Virus record (IMG/VR): IMGVR_UViG_3300049184_000070
Span: 1-27,290 of that record
Strand: one strand, 5' to 3'
Length of the DNA: 27,290 nt
From: a virus
Shown: positions 1 through 6,215 of the stretch, in pieces
Numbering within the stretch: position 1 is the stretch's first letter
How the letters are laid out: every line of letters begins with the position of its first letter
Translations under genes and position numbers: made by a program
The notes under the pieces: model-generated
The model's database searches: none
What the model was told of the DNA's origin: nothing
The model's input: only the letters and a program-made list of their open reading frames with translations

Positions 1-1
1 G

Positions 2-325
2 TTTCCGGGTGGCCTGTCGTGGGATCCGCGGCAGCGCCGTATCGGGGCGGCTGCGGTGGAGGGGCCGCCCTTGCACAGCAACTGTCGCTGTCGGGCAGTT
101 CCGTGGGACGACGCGTGGGTAGCCGCTGGCATTCCGTTCCCGCTGGCGCTGCGGCGGGAGGCGCACCGGTCGATCGCGTACGGGCGCGCCCGCCCGTCGG
201 AGTCCCGTGCGGCGCGGCTGCGGGCCGTACGTGAACTCCTGCGCTCAGAGTCCGACCTGCTGCCCGCTGTCGACGCTCGCGCCCGCCGCGCCCTACGAAC
301 CGGCAACTTCACTGCTGCCGCATAA
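2..325 (+). CDS. MuF-like minor head protein, C-terminal part (5' truncated by window)
   Basis: This is the last 107 codons of a gene that begins before the window; the frame is open from base 2 to the TAA at 323-325. The key motif is PPLHSNCRC (bases about 62-88), which matches the PPLHPNCRC-type signature at the end of phage Mu F-like minor head domains. Those proteins sit at the portal vertex inside the head and are often injected or needed for head assembly; the gene normally lies between portal and scaffold, as here. After the motif comes an Arg/Ala-rich tail, probably helical, with no further recognisable domain. The missing N-terminus could be a stand-alone MuF protein or a portal-MuF fusion; this cannot be told from the visible part. 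The assignment rests on one motif plus gene position. Confidence 0.72.
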   Translation, partial: FPGGLSWDPRQRRIGAAAVEGPPLHSNCRCRAVPWDDAWVAAGIPFPLALRREAHRSIAYGRARPSESRAARLRAVRELLRSESDLLPAVDARARRALRTGNFTAAA

Positions 326-376
326 ACCCCCGGCGCCCGTGACGGGCCGCCGCCAACCCCGTGATGGGAGAACACC

Positions 377-1138
377 ATGGGCATCCACCCCAACACCGAC
401 ACGGACGGCATCAGCGTGCCGCCCAGCACCATCCTCGGCCACCGCGCCGACGGCCGGCCGATCTACCCCATCGCGGGCGGAGCCGAGACCGACGACGACA
501 GTCCGGACATCGAGGTCGAGGTCGACGACACCCCCGACGACGAAGCCGACACCGAGGACGGGACGGAGTCGAAGGAGACACCGAAGCCCAAGCCGCCAAC
601 GCAGAAGACCGACCCGGAGCCTGACGAGGAGTACGTGCCTCCGTCGCGTGAAGAGTGGGAGCGCGTGCGCCGCACCCTCGCGAAGCGGAAGCAGGAGAAG
701 CTCGACGTGCAGCGGCAGCTCAACGAACTCCGCGACAAGCACCGCGAGCAGGAGACCGACACAGAGAAGGCCATCCGCGAAGCAGCGGAGAAGGCCGAGG
801 CGCGGTACAAGCCGATCGTGGTGAAGAAGGCCGCCCGCGCCGCGCTGATCCAGGCGGGGGCCACGGCCGCGGTCGAAGGCGACAAGGAGAAGACCGAGGC
901 GCGGCTGGCACGGCTCCTCAAGCTCATCGACGTGAGCGATCTGAGCGTGGAGGACGACGGCGAAGTCCTCGGGCTGGATGAGCAGGTTGAGGGCCTGCGC
1001 GCCGAGTGGCCGGAGCTGTTCGAGCCCAGGGAGAAGAAGCCGAAGGCCCGTCCGACGGGCGCACCGCGTCCGGCGGCGGTGGAGAAGCCGAAGTCGACGG
1101 CGGAGATCCACGCTGCGCGGATTCTCGGCAGGGCTTGA
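377..1138 (+). CDS. Capsid scaffolding protein
   Basis: A 253-residue protein directly upstream of the major capsid gene. Residues about 35-90 are an acidic, Pro/Glu/Asp-rich disordered stretch. Residues about 95-160 are a strongly charged helix rich in Arg, Lys, Glu and Gln, as expected for the coiled-coil core of scaffolds. The segment around residues 150-215 (alternating Ala/Leu helices, a leucine-rich LLKLIDVSDL stretch, then a short Glu-Gly loop) resembles GP20-type phage scaffolds. Scaffolds of this kind direct major capsid assembly into procapsids and then exit or are cleaved; no protease gene is visible, though one may lie upstream or be absent. The start is the ATG at 377, preceded by GGGAG at 366-370. 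Function is assigned from position and composition, not from a catalytic motif. Confidence 0.8.
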   Translation: MGIHPNTDTDGISVPPSTILGHRADGRPIYPIAGGAETDDDSPDIEVEVDDTPDDEADTEDGTESKETPKPKPPTQKTDPEPDEEYVPPSREEWERVRRTLAKRKQEKLDVQRQLNELRDKHREQETDTEKAIREAAEKAEARYKPIVVKKAARAALIQAGATAAVEGDKEKTEARLARLLKLIDVSDLSVEDDGEVLGLDEQVEGLRAEWPELFEPREKKPKARPTGAPRPAAVEKPKSTAEIHAARILGRA

Positions 1139-1275
1139 CGACCGAAGGTATATTCATCACCAGGTGAATTACTCCGGTGATCGGAGTACCTCACCGCCCT
1201 TGCTTGCGAAGGCGCCCGTGATGGGGCCCGAGCCCACAACTCGTTCCCCATCACGCCGCCCGCAGGAGGGCCTCA
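1139..1275 (+). promoter_or_regulatory. Hairpin-bearing leader upstream of the major capsid gene
   Basis: This 137-base gap is the longest non-coding stretch in the head region and holds two perfect inverted repeats. The first is tactccg/cggagta at 1170-1176 and 1182-1188 (7 bp, 5-base loop). The second is cgtgatgggg/ccccatcacg at 1217-1226 and 1246-1255 (10 bp, 19-base loop). The strong GGAGG of the capsid gene follows at 1265-1269. There is no T run after either stem, so classical terminators are unlikely; RNA processing, stability or translational control of the most abundant virion protein are plausible. An AT-rich patch (tatatt at 1149-1154) stands out in this GC-rich sequence, but I find no well-spaced -35 partner. 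Confidence 0.55.
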
Positions 1276-2190
1276 ATGGCGCGCAATACGCTCGAAGCGT
1301 GGATCCCCGAAGAGTGGGAGACCAGCCGAGTCATCCAGACCGTCAACCAGCTGTCCGCGGTCGAGGCGCTCGCCTCCCGCATCCCCATGGGCTCCGACAC
1401 CAAGCACGTCCCCCGCACCGCGGGCATGGGCGTGGACGTCGTGGCGAAGGGCGGCACCTACGGCGAGGACGTCAGCCTCAACGACGAAGTCCTCCTCACC
1501 GCGAGGAAATTCGGCAAGGCCGTCCGGATCGCCGAAGAGGACATCGACGACTCCGTCGCCAACATCATCAACGCGAAGATGATGGGCTGGGGCAAGTCCT
1601 ACGCGAAGATGATCGACAACGCGTCCCTCGCGGTGTCCGCCGCGGAGAACGGCACCACGATCCCGTTCACGTCGCTGTACCAGCTGCTGAACACCACCGA
1701 CTCCAACCTCAGCTACACCGGCGGCGACAACATCACCACCGCCTCCAGCGCAGGCGCGCCGACGTACGCCGAGTTCTCCACCGCCATCGGTGACGTCGAA
1801 TCCGGCGACTACTTCGACCCTGGCAACATGGTCGCGATCGCCCACCCGGCGTTCCGCAAGAGCCTCCGCGGGGTCCTCGACGACCAGAACCGGCCCATCT
1901 TCATGGAGGGCCTGTCCGGCACGCCTGACACCATCTTCAGTGTCCCGGTCCGCTGGTCTCTCGGCGCGAAGCTGTCCGCGACCGCCACCTCGGCTCCGAC
2001 TGGCCGCCCGATCATGGCGTTCGTCAACCCGGAGCTCCTCCTCCTCGGCGTCCGCTCCGGCCCGGAGTCCGTGTTCATCGACGGACGCGACGGACTGTCC
2101 GCGCTCACCGACGAGTCCATCCTCAAGATGCGCGCCCGCCGCGGTTTCGCCTCCGGCCACCCCGCCGGCGCGTCGATCCTCGTCGGCTAA
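1276..2190 (+). CDS. Major capsid protein (HK97 fold)
   Basis: A 304-residue protein with the look of a phage major capsid protein of the HK97-fold superfamily. There is a short N-terminal arm, then a region around residues 50-80 (Gly-rich, GVDVVAKGGTYGE) where the E-loop would lie, then a long amphipathic helix rich in Lys, Asp and Ala around residues 75-115 (spine-helix-like). Alternating strand and helix segments follow, and the C-terminus ends in FASGHPAGASILVG. The arm after the scaffold gene is too short to be a large cleaved delta domain, so scaffolding is probably supplied by the separate upstream protein. The start is the ATG at 1276 with a strong AGGAGG upstream. The gene is bracketed by hairpins, fitting a highly expressed unit. 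Confidence 0.9.
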   Translation: MARNTLEAWIPEEWETSRVIQTVNQLSAVEALASRIPMGSDTKHVPRTAGMGVDVVAKGGTYGEDVSLNDEVLLTARKFGKAVRIAEEDIDDSVANIINAKMMGWGKSYAKMIDNASLAVSAAENGTTIPFTSLYQLLNTTDSNLSYTGGDNITTASSAGAPTYAEFSTAIGDVESGDYFDPGNMVAIAHPAFRKSLRGVLDDQNRPIFMEGLSGTPDTIFSVPVRWSLGAKLSATATSAPTGRPIMAFVNPELLLLGVRSGPESVFIDGRDGLSALTDESILKMRARRGFASGHPAGASILVG

Positions 2191-2202
2191 CCACCCCCGT
2201 AC

Positions 2203-2235
2203 GCCACACCGCCCGACGGCTCCGGGCGGTGTGGC
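2203..2235 (+). terminator. Stem-loop after major capsid gene, terminator-like
   Basis: A perfect 13-bp inverted repeat: gccacaccgcccg at 2203-2215, a 7-base loop at 2216-2222, and cgggcggtgtggc at 2223-2235. It begins 12 bases after the capsid stop codon and ends before the next ribosome binding site. There is no U tract, which is common for actinobacterial intrinsic terminators. It may cause partial termination that lowers expression of downstream genes relative to capsid, or protect the 3' end of the capsid mRNA. Confidence 0.75.
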
Positions 2236-2255
2236 TCTAGGCAGGGAGGTGAGCC

Positions 2256-2720
2256 GTGGCAGCGAGGAAGACCACCAGCAGCAAGCCCGCAGACAAGGCC
2301 GGCACCGTAGAGAAGCAGGCCGAGCCCAGCGAGCGTGAGCGGCTGGAGCAGGAGCAGTTCCCTGCGAAGTCTGGCGCGCCCGAGGTCGAGGTCGACAAGC
2401 GGTCCGCCGACGGCTCGGAAGGGACGCGCTTCGTCAAGGAGTTCGTCGTCCTCGGCCGCGACTGGACGGGCGAGGAGTACCAGCACGAGGCGAACAAGGC
2501 CGGCGTTGTGAACGAGGCGATCCAGCGGGGCCTGCACCCGCGCGGAGACATCAGCTTCGACGGCTCTGAGGAGCACCCCGACGGTGTGTCGCTGACGCTC
2601 ACGTACTCGGTCGACACGGTGCCCGCCTCGGTGGACCACCACCCGGAGGACACCACCACCCCGCGTGACGTCATCGAAGCCGCTGGCGGCGACACCAGCA
2701 GCAGCAAGCCGGAGGCATAG
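2256..2720 (+). CDS. Unknown structural-region protein (154 aa)
   Basis: I do not recognise a family. The protein starts with a Lys/Ser/Glu-rich, probably disordered region (residues 1-55), followed by a more ordered part (about 58-130) with alternating strands (VKEFVVLGRDW, SLTLTYSV) and a helix (NEAIQRGL), and ends in another polar Ser/Lys tail. It starts at GTG 2256, five bases after GGGAGGT. The place between the capsid and the first connector is often taken by a decoration, head-stabilising or unknown protein in actinophages. The compact strand-rich core would fit a small capsid-associated protein, but this is only inference from position. Confidence 0.7.
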   Translation: MAARKTTSSKPADKAGTVEKQAEPSERERLEQEQFPAKSGAPEVEVDKRSADGSEGTRFVKEFVVLGRDWTGEEYQHEANKAGVVNEAIQRGLHPRGDISFDGSEEHPDGVSLTLTYSVDTVPASVDHHPEDTTTPRDVIEAAGGDTSSSKPEA

Positions 2721-2723
2721 GTC

Positions 2724-3167
2724 ATGGTCGACGCCTGGGCTACCGCGCAGCAGGTCCTGAACACCACGGGTGTGTCGGTGACCGATGCGCAGCTTGCCCA
2801 GGCGCAGGACGACATCGAGATCTTCACGAACCGGGTGTACGCCGACACGGCGCGACTCCGGACGCGGGATCTCTACTGGCTGGGCCGGGCCGTCGCCCGT
2901 CAGGCAGCGTGGATCGCGGGCCAGTTCGGGTTGGAGACGCGGCTGGATGCCACGCAGATCCAGCAGGATCAGGTCTCGACCACGCTGCAGGGTGACGGCC
3001 TGGTCCTTGCTCCGATGGCGGCCCGCGCGCTGCGCAGGGTGTCGTGGATGCGGTCCAGGACCGTGCACATCCGCTCCGCTGTGGAGGGGGCTGGCCCGGT
3101 CGGGAACGTCCTCTCCGACTCGGCGGATGACTCGCTGGCGTGGGCTCCCTATCACGGGGGTGGCTGA
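2724..3167 (+). CDS. Head-to-tail adaptor (connector) protein
   Basis: A 147-residue, mostly helical protein just after the capsid module. The first about 90 residues contain successive helices (AQQVLNTTGVSV, AQAQDDIEIFTNRVY, WLGRAVARQAAWIA), as in HK97 gp6/SPP1 gp15-type adaptors that bind below the portal ring and extend the connector. The C-terminal third is less regular. Order within the module (adaptor, stopper, tail completion, tail terminator) supports the role. The start is the ATG at 2724, three bases after the previous stop. The stop overlaps the next ATG (TGATG at 3165-3169), implying coupled translation. Confidence 0.75.
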   Translation: MVDAWATAQQVLNTTGVSVTDAQLAQAQDDIEIFTNRVYADTARLRTRDLYWLGRAVARQAAWIAGQFGLETRLDATQIQQDQVSTTLQGDGLVLAPMAARALRRVSWMRSRTVHIRSAVEGAGPVGNVLSDSADDSLAWAPYHGGG

Positions 3168-3496
3168 TGCAGGCCATCGCCACCACCAGGGTCAGCATCC
3201 TGCGCGGCACCACCACGGATGCGTGGGGCGACGAGCAGGACACCGACACAGCCCTGTACACGGGCATTCCGGCGTCGCTGATCGAGCAGTCCCGGCGGGT
3301 GACAACCCGGGACGACCCGACACCCCGGATCGTCCGCTACGCCGTGGCGAGGGTTCCGGCGGACACGGACGTGACGGACCAGGACCGGCTGCGGGATGAG
3401 CGGACTGGTGCGACGTACATCGTCGACTCGGTGTCCGCGATGACCAACCCGGCGATCGCAGTGGACCGACGGCTGGACCTTCGACGCACGACTTGA
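3167..3496 (+). CDS. Head-to-tail stopper (head closure) protein
   Basis: A 109-residue beta-rich protein. The sequence has the common pattern of phage head closure proteins: an N-terminal strand (TTRVSILRGT), a DAWGDE turn, a strand with an IPASLIEQS segment, then paired strands ending in a D-RLRDERTGATYIVDSV stretch. These proteins form a ring that closes the connector channel after packaging and offers the tail docking surface. A GTG at 3140 would add nine residues, but the ATG at 3167 overlaps the previous stop and gives the better start. Followed by a 105-base gap with only a 6-bp stem-loop (3502-3517). Confidence 0.72.
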   Translation: MQAIATTRVSILRGTTTDAWGDEQDTDTALYTGIPASLIEQSRRVTTRDDPTPRIVRYAVARVPADTDVTDQDRLRDERTGATYIVDSVSAMTNPAIAVDRRLDLRRTT

Positions 3497-3601
3497 TCAC
3501 TTTGCGGCTGCCCGCAACGCGATCACCAACCGAATAGGCCACACGCTCGGGGAGACCGGGCGGCCACCGTACGAGACCACTCTCTGGAGAGGAGGGCGGC
3601 C

Positions 3602-3973
3602 ATGGCGCGATCCGGTGTGCGGATCGACCCCGCTGCACGCGCACACGTCGACGCGGCGATCAACGAGTGGATGGAAGACACCATCGGTGCCGCCATCCTC
3701 GGGGATGCCCGCGACTTCGTGCCGAAGCGCTCTGGCCGCCTGCACGACTCTCTGCGCGCCGAGTGCCATGACAAGGTGCTGCGGGTCGGCTCGTTGGACT
3801 GCAACTACTCCACCGATGTGGAGCTTGGTACTGCCGCGCACGTCATCACGCCGCGCAACAAGAAGGCCCTGTACTGGCCCGGCGCGGACCATCCCGTCGC
3901 GCGCGTCAACCACCCCGGCACCGCGCCGAATCCGTATCTTCGGCCGGCTCTGTTCCAGCGGAGGACCGCATGA
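3602..3973 (+). CDS. Tail completion / neck protein (HK97 gp10-like)
   Basis: A 123-residue protein with the hallmark of the HK97 gp10 family: an N-terminal helix, the segment VPKRSGRLHDSL (family motif P-x-x-T/S-G-x-L-x-x-S), a strand-turn region, and the C-terminal signature HPGTAPNPYLRPAL. Family members sit at the head-tail joint and are needed for tail completion. The ATG at 3602 is preceded by GGAGAGGAGG, one of the strongest ribosome binding sites in the window, as expected after the 105-base gap that separates it from the stopper gene. Its stop overlaps the next start (ATGA at 3970-3973). Confidence 0.85.
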   Translation: MARSGVRIDPAARAHVDAAINEWMEDTIGAAILGDARDFVPKRSGRLHDSLRAECHDKVLRVGSLDCNYSTDVELGTAAHVITPRNKKALYWPGADHPVARVNHPGTAPNPYLRPALFQRRTA

Positions 3974-4419
3974 GCCTCCGTCTGCGGGCCACGCCCGAAC
4001 TCGTCGCCGCCGCCTGGCTGAAGACCGTGGTCGGTGATCGCGTCGCCACGACCCTCCCGAAGGACAACACGACGTGGGCGGCGTCCGGGTTCTGCACGCT
4101 CGTCGTCGCAGGCGGCACCCCCAACCTGTACGTGCCGCTGCGGGAGCCCGCGATCGGCGTGGACTGCTGGGCCGTCAACCCCGACTCGCAGAAGCCGCCA
4201 TGGAACAAGGCTGCCGCCCTCGCGGAAGCGATCCAGGCCGCCTGCTACGACCACCCCGCCATCCCGCAACGCCTCACCCTGCCCACGGGCTACCCCCAGG
4301 CGCAGGTGCTGTCGGCGTACACGACGGGCGAGCACCGCCGCATCCACGACGACGCCTCCTCCTATGCCCGCTACAGCATCCCCGGCCTCGTCATCGCCTG
4401 GACGGAGGTACCCGCATGA
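3970..4419 (+). CDS. Tail terminator protein
   Basis: A 149-residue alpha/beta protein in the position where tail terminators lie (after the gp10-like protein, before the tail tube). These proteins cap the tail tube at its final length and join it to the neck. The sequence shows an N-terminal helix (TPELVAAAWLKTVV), a strand with a glycine turn (CTLVVAGGTPNLYVPL), the segment IGVDCWAVNPDSQKPPWNKAAALAEAIQAAC (strand then helix, typical of the fold) and a C-terminal strand (GLVIAWTEVP). Start overlaps the upstream stop by 4 bases; the end overlaps the next gene in the same way. Confidence 0.78.
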   Translation: MSLRLRATPELVAAAWLKTVVGDRVATTLPKDNTTWAASGFCTLVVAGGTPNLYVPLREPAIGVDCWAVNPDSQKPPWNKAAALAEAIQAACYDHPAIPQRLTLPTGYPQAQVLSAYTTGEHRRIHDDASSYARYSIPGLVIAWTEVPA

Positions 4420-4643
4420 GCCGCTACGCCATCCAGGACGCCAGCCTCGGCGGGGACCTACTCACCTGGATGGGGCGCGTCATCGTCCACAACAGCCGGG
4501 GCGAACTGGAGTTCCTCCTCACCGGCGACATTCGCATCGTGCCGTGCCCGCGGTCTATTCCGCCCGAGCAGACGATCGAGCTGCCGTTCCTGCCGCAGTT
4601 CTCCCACCACCGCTTTCCACTTCGGCGAGAGGACTACCCGTAA
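4416..4643 (+). CDS. Small unknown protein of the tail operon (75 aa)
   Basis: A 75-residue protein beginning at an ATG that overlaps the tail terminator stop (ATGA). It is mostly strands: SLGGDLLTWMGRVIVHN, ELEFLLTGDIRIVPCP, and a Pro-rich end with QTIELPFLPQF. I recognise no family. A polypeptide of this size and strand content between tail terminator and tail tube could be a small structural or assembly factor. The stop codon overlaps the next start (TAATG at 4641-4645), so the gene is locked into the translationally coupled series, which supports that it is real despite its size. Confidence 0.65.
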   Translation: MSRYAIQDASLGGDLLTWMGRVIVHNSRGELEFLLTGDIRIVPCPRSIPPEQTIELPFLPQFSHHRFPLRREDYP

Positions 4644-4840
4644 TGCCGACCGTCCGTACGACCATGCGACCCGACCTGACGGTCGAGGTCGATGACATCG
4701 AGTACCTCGACCTGAAGCGGCAGGGCCTCCTCGTCGAGGACGAGCCTGCGGCCGAAGCCCCGCAAACCGACGCCGGACCGGCGCCGACCGTCAAGAAGCC
4801 CGTCGCCGTTTCGGGGACGCCGCGCAGCAAGGAGAGCTGA
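4643..4840 (+). CDS. Small unknown protein upstream of tail tube (65 aa)
   Basis: A 65-residue acidic protein. The first 35 residues (TVRTTMRPDLTVEVDDIEYL, then DLKRQGLL) look like a small folded strand-helix unit. Small proteins of this shape, with an evaYLdlkRqGLl-like core, are frequent in actinophage head-tail regions. The remainder is a Glu/Pro/Ala-rich then Lys/Ser-rich disordered tail. It starts at ATG 4643, overlapping the previous TAA, and ends three bases before the tail tube start. Function unknown. Confidence 0.62.
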   Translation: MPTVRTTMRPDLTVEVDDIEYLDLKRQGLLVEDEPAAEAPQTDAGPAPTVKKPVAVSGTPRSKES

Positions 4841-4843
4841 CCC

Positions 4844-5404
4844 ATGGCCGTTTCGACCGAGAACCTCATCCAAGGACCGGGCACCCTCTACAAGGGCGCG
4901 TACGGGGCGACTGAGCCCGCCGACACCGCCGTGAACGCGGCGCCGCCTGCGTCGTCGTGGACGGACATGGGCGGCACGCAGGACGGCGTGAAGCTGACCG
5001 TCGACCAGACCTACAGCGAGTTGGAGGTCGACCAGATCACCCTGCGCGTAGGGAGCAGGCTGACGAAGCAGGACTTCATGATCGAGACGTCGCTGGCTGA
5101 GGCGACGCTGGCGAACCTGTCCGTCAGCCTCAACGGCGGCACCAGCGCCTCGGGTTCGGGATACGAGTCCTTCGAACCCAACGTCACCAGCTCCGCGACG
5201 CAGCCGAACTACTTCGCCGTCATCCTCGACGGCTACGCCCCCGAACAGCTCCGCCGCCGCATCATCGGCCGCCGCATGCTCAACACCGAATCGTCCGAAC
5301 TGGCCTACACCAAGGACAAGCAGACCTTGATTCCGGTCAAGTTCGCCGGCCACTACGTCAGCTCGGTGATCGCACCGTTCCACATCACCGACGAAGTCAG
5401 CTAA
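4844..5404 (+). CDS. Major tail (tube) protein
   Basis: A 186-residue beta-rich protein in the canonical position directly before the tail assembly chaperones. Visible features of tail tube proteins are an N-terminal GPGTLYKGAYG segment, an early glycine turn (WTDMGGTQDGVKLT), a strand-rich core with Thr/Ser/Val alternation, SRLTKQDFMIETSLAEATL (the central helix region) and a C-terminal strand pair (KQTLIPVKFAGHYVS, then IAPFHITDE). Hexameric rings of this protein stack into the tail tube around the tape measure. The ATG at 4844 follows AAGGAGAG closely. No C-terminal Ig-like extension is present. Confidence 0.85.
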   Translation: MAVSTENLIQGPGTLYKGAYGATEPADTAVNAAPPASSWTDMGGTQDGVKLTVDQTYSELEVDQITLRVGSRLTKQDFMIETSLAEATLANLSVSLNGGTSASGSGYESFEPNVTSSATQPNYFAVILDGYAPEQLRRRIIGRRMLNTESSELAYTKDKQTLIPVKFAGHYVSSVIAPFHITDEVS

Positions 5405-5442
5405 CCCGCACCCTGTCCCTGCCCACCCGAGGAGCACCACCC

Positions 5443-5856
5443 ATGGCATCCACCACCCGTACCCGCCAGACCACCGCAGCACGGAAGAAGGCTGCGGCGC
5501 CCCGCACCGCAGCCGTCTCCGACCCGCTCGCCGACTTCGAACCCATCCGGATCGCCGCCGACGAGGAAGTCGAAGAGGACCGCGTGCCGCTGTTCTACAT
5601 CGGCGACACCGAGTACACGATCCCCCGCGAGATCCCCCCCGGCGTCGCCCTCCAGTACCTGCGCCACGCACGAGAGTCCGGGCACGAACTCGCCACCCCG
5701 CCGCTCCTCATCCGGGTCCTCGGCGAGGACGCCTACATGGCGCTGGAGCAGTCCAAGGCAGTGAAGGAGGACCAGCTGGAACGGATCGTGAAACTCATCG
5801 TCGACCTCGCGCTCGGGCAGGCGGAAGGCAAGGAGGGAAAAGCCCCAACTGGCTGA
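5443..5856 (+). CDS. Tail assembly chaperone (gpG-like, unshifted product)
   Basis: A 137-residue protein between tail tube and tape measure, the place of lambda G/GT-type chaperones. The N-terminus is Lys/Arg/Ala/Thr-rich and disordered (1-25). The body contains an acidic region and a strand pair (VPLFYIGDTEYTIPREIPPGVAL) followed by helices (LQYLRHARESG, AYMALEQSKAV, RIVKLIVDLALGQA). It ends at TGA 5854-5856 after running through a G GGA AAA slippery heptamer at 5835-5841. The chaperone coats the tape measure while tube subunits polymerise. Ribosome binding GAGGAG lies about 8 bases before ATG 5443. Confidence 0.83.
   Translation: MASTTRTRQTTAARKKAAAPRTAAVSDPLADFEPIRIAADEEVEEDRVPLFYIGDTEYTIPREIPPGVALQYLRHARESGHELATPPLLIRVLGEDAYMALEQSKAVKEDQLERIVKLIVDLALGQAEGKEGKAPTG
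5835..5841 (+). promoter_or_regulatory. Programmed -1 ribosomal frameshift site G GGA AAA
   Basis: In the frame of the chaperone gene the codons read GAG GGA AAA GCC, so the bases G GGA AAA fit the X XXY YYZ rule exactly, with five codons left before the TGA. A -1 slip joins the downstream open frame, which has no stop from here to 6212. This is the conserved arrangement in long-tailed phages. I see no convincing stimulatory stem or pseudoknot right after the site. Confidence 0.88.
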
Positions 5857-6212
5857 CCCAACTCGCGGACATGCTCCTCACCGCCCCGTGGACAGACACG
5901 GTCGGTGAACGCACCGCACAGACCGGCTGGGTCCTCGACCACCTCGACGACTTGGACGCGGACTTCCTCGCCATCTACGGCATCGACCTCGAACACGACG
6001 ACATCTCCGCCCGCCGCTACTTCGCGCTGGCGCACCGGCTCACCGCCTACTCGGGCGTCATGGCCGCCCGTGCCGAGAACGAACGCGAACGCTCCACCCC
6101 AACCCGCACCAGCAGCACCCCCGCACCCCCGCGGGACGACACCACAGAGCTGAGCCTGACCCAGTTCCGGGCGAAATTCCCCGGCCTGGTCAGCATCGGG
6201 CAGGGAGGGTAG
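5841..6212 (+). CDS. Tail assembly chaperone, frameshifted extension (gpT-like part of the GT product)
   Basis: This frame is entered by -1 slippage at 5835-5841, so the full product would be 133 residues of the upstream chaperone plus 123 here, about 256 in all. The joined reading continues SPNWLTQLADMLL and then a helical, acidic domain (residues GWVLDHLDDLDADFLAIYGIDLE), a DDISARRYFALAHRLTAYSG helix, and a Ser/Thr/Pro-rich linker before the C-terminal FRAKFPGL segment. The only ATG in frame (5871) has no evident ribosome binding site, which argues that it is expressed through the frameshift rather than on its own. In lambda the T part binds tail tube subunits and brings them to the tape measure. 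Confidence 0.82.
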   Translation, partial: SPNWLTQLADMLLTAPWTDTVGERTAQTGWVLDHLDDLDADFLAIYGIDLEHDDISARRYFALAHRLTAYSGVMAARAENERERSTPTRTSSTPAPPRDDTTELSLTQFRAKFPGLVSIGQGG

Positions 6213-6215
6213 GAC

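Noticed and set aside
293-1111. Long - strand open frame opposite the scaffold gene
   Set aside because: High-GC antisense frame, Arg/Leu-biased composition with no ribosome binding site; the + strand product has a clear position and composition for a scaffold.
1135-1154. Promoter TTGACG plus TATATT before the capsid gene
   Set aside because: Only 8 bases separate the two hexamers, too few for a sigma-70-type promoter; no better partner found.
3495-3601. Possible +1-shifted extension of the stopper gene through the 105-base gap
   Set aside because: One frame is open and protein-like, but there is no slippery sequence or start, and the stopper product has a normal family length without it.
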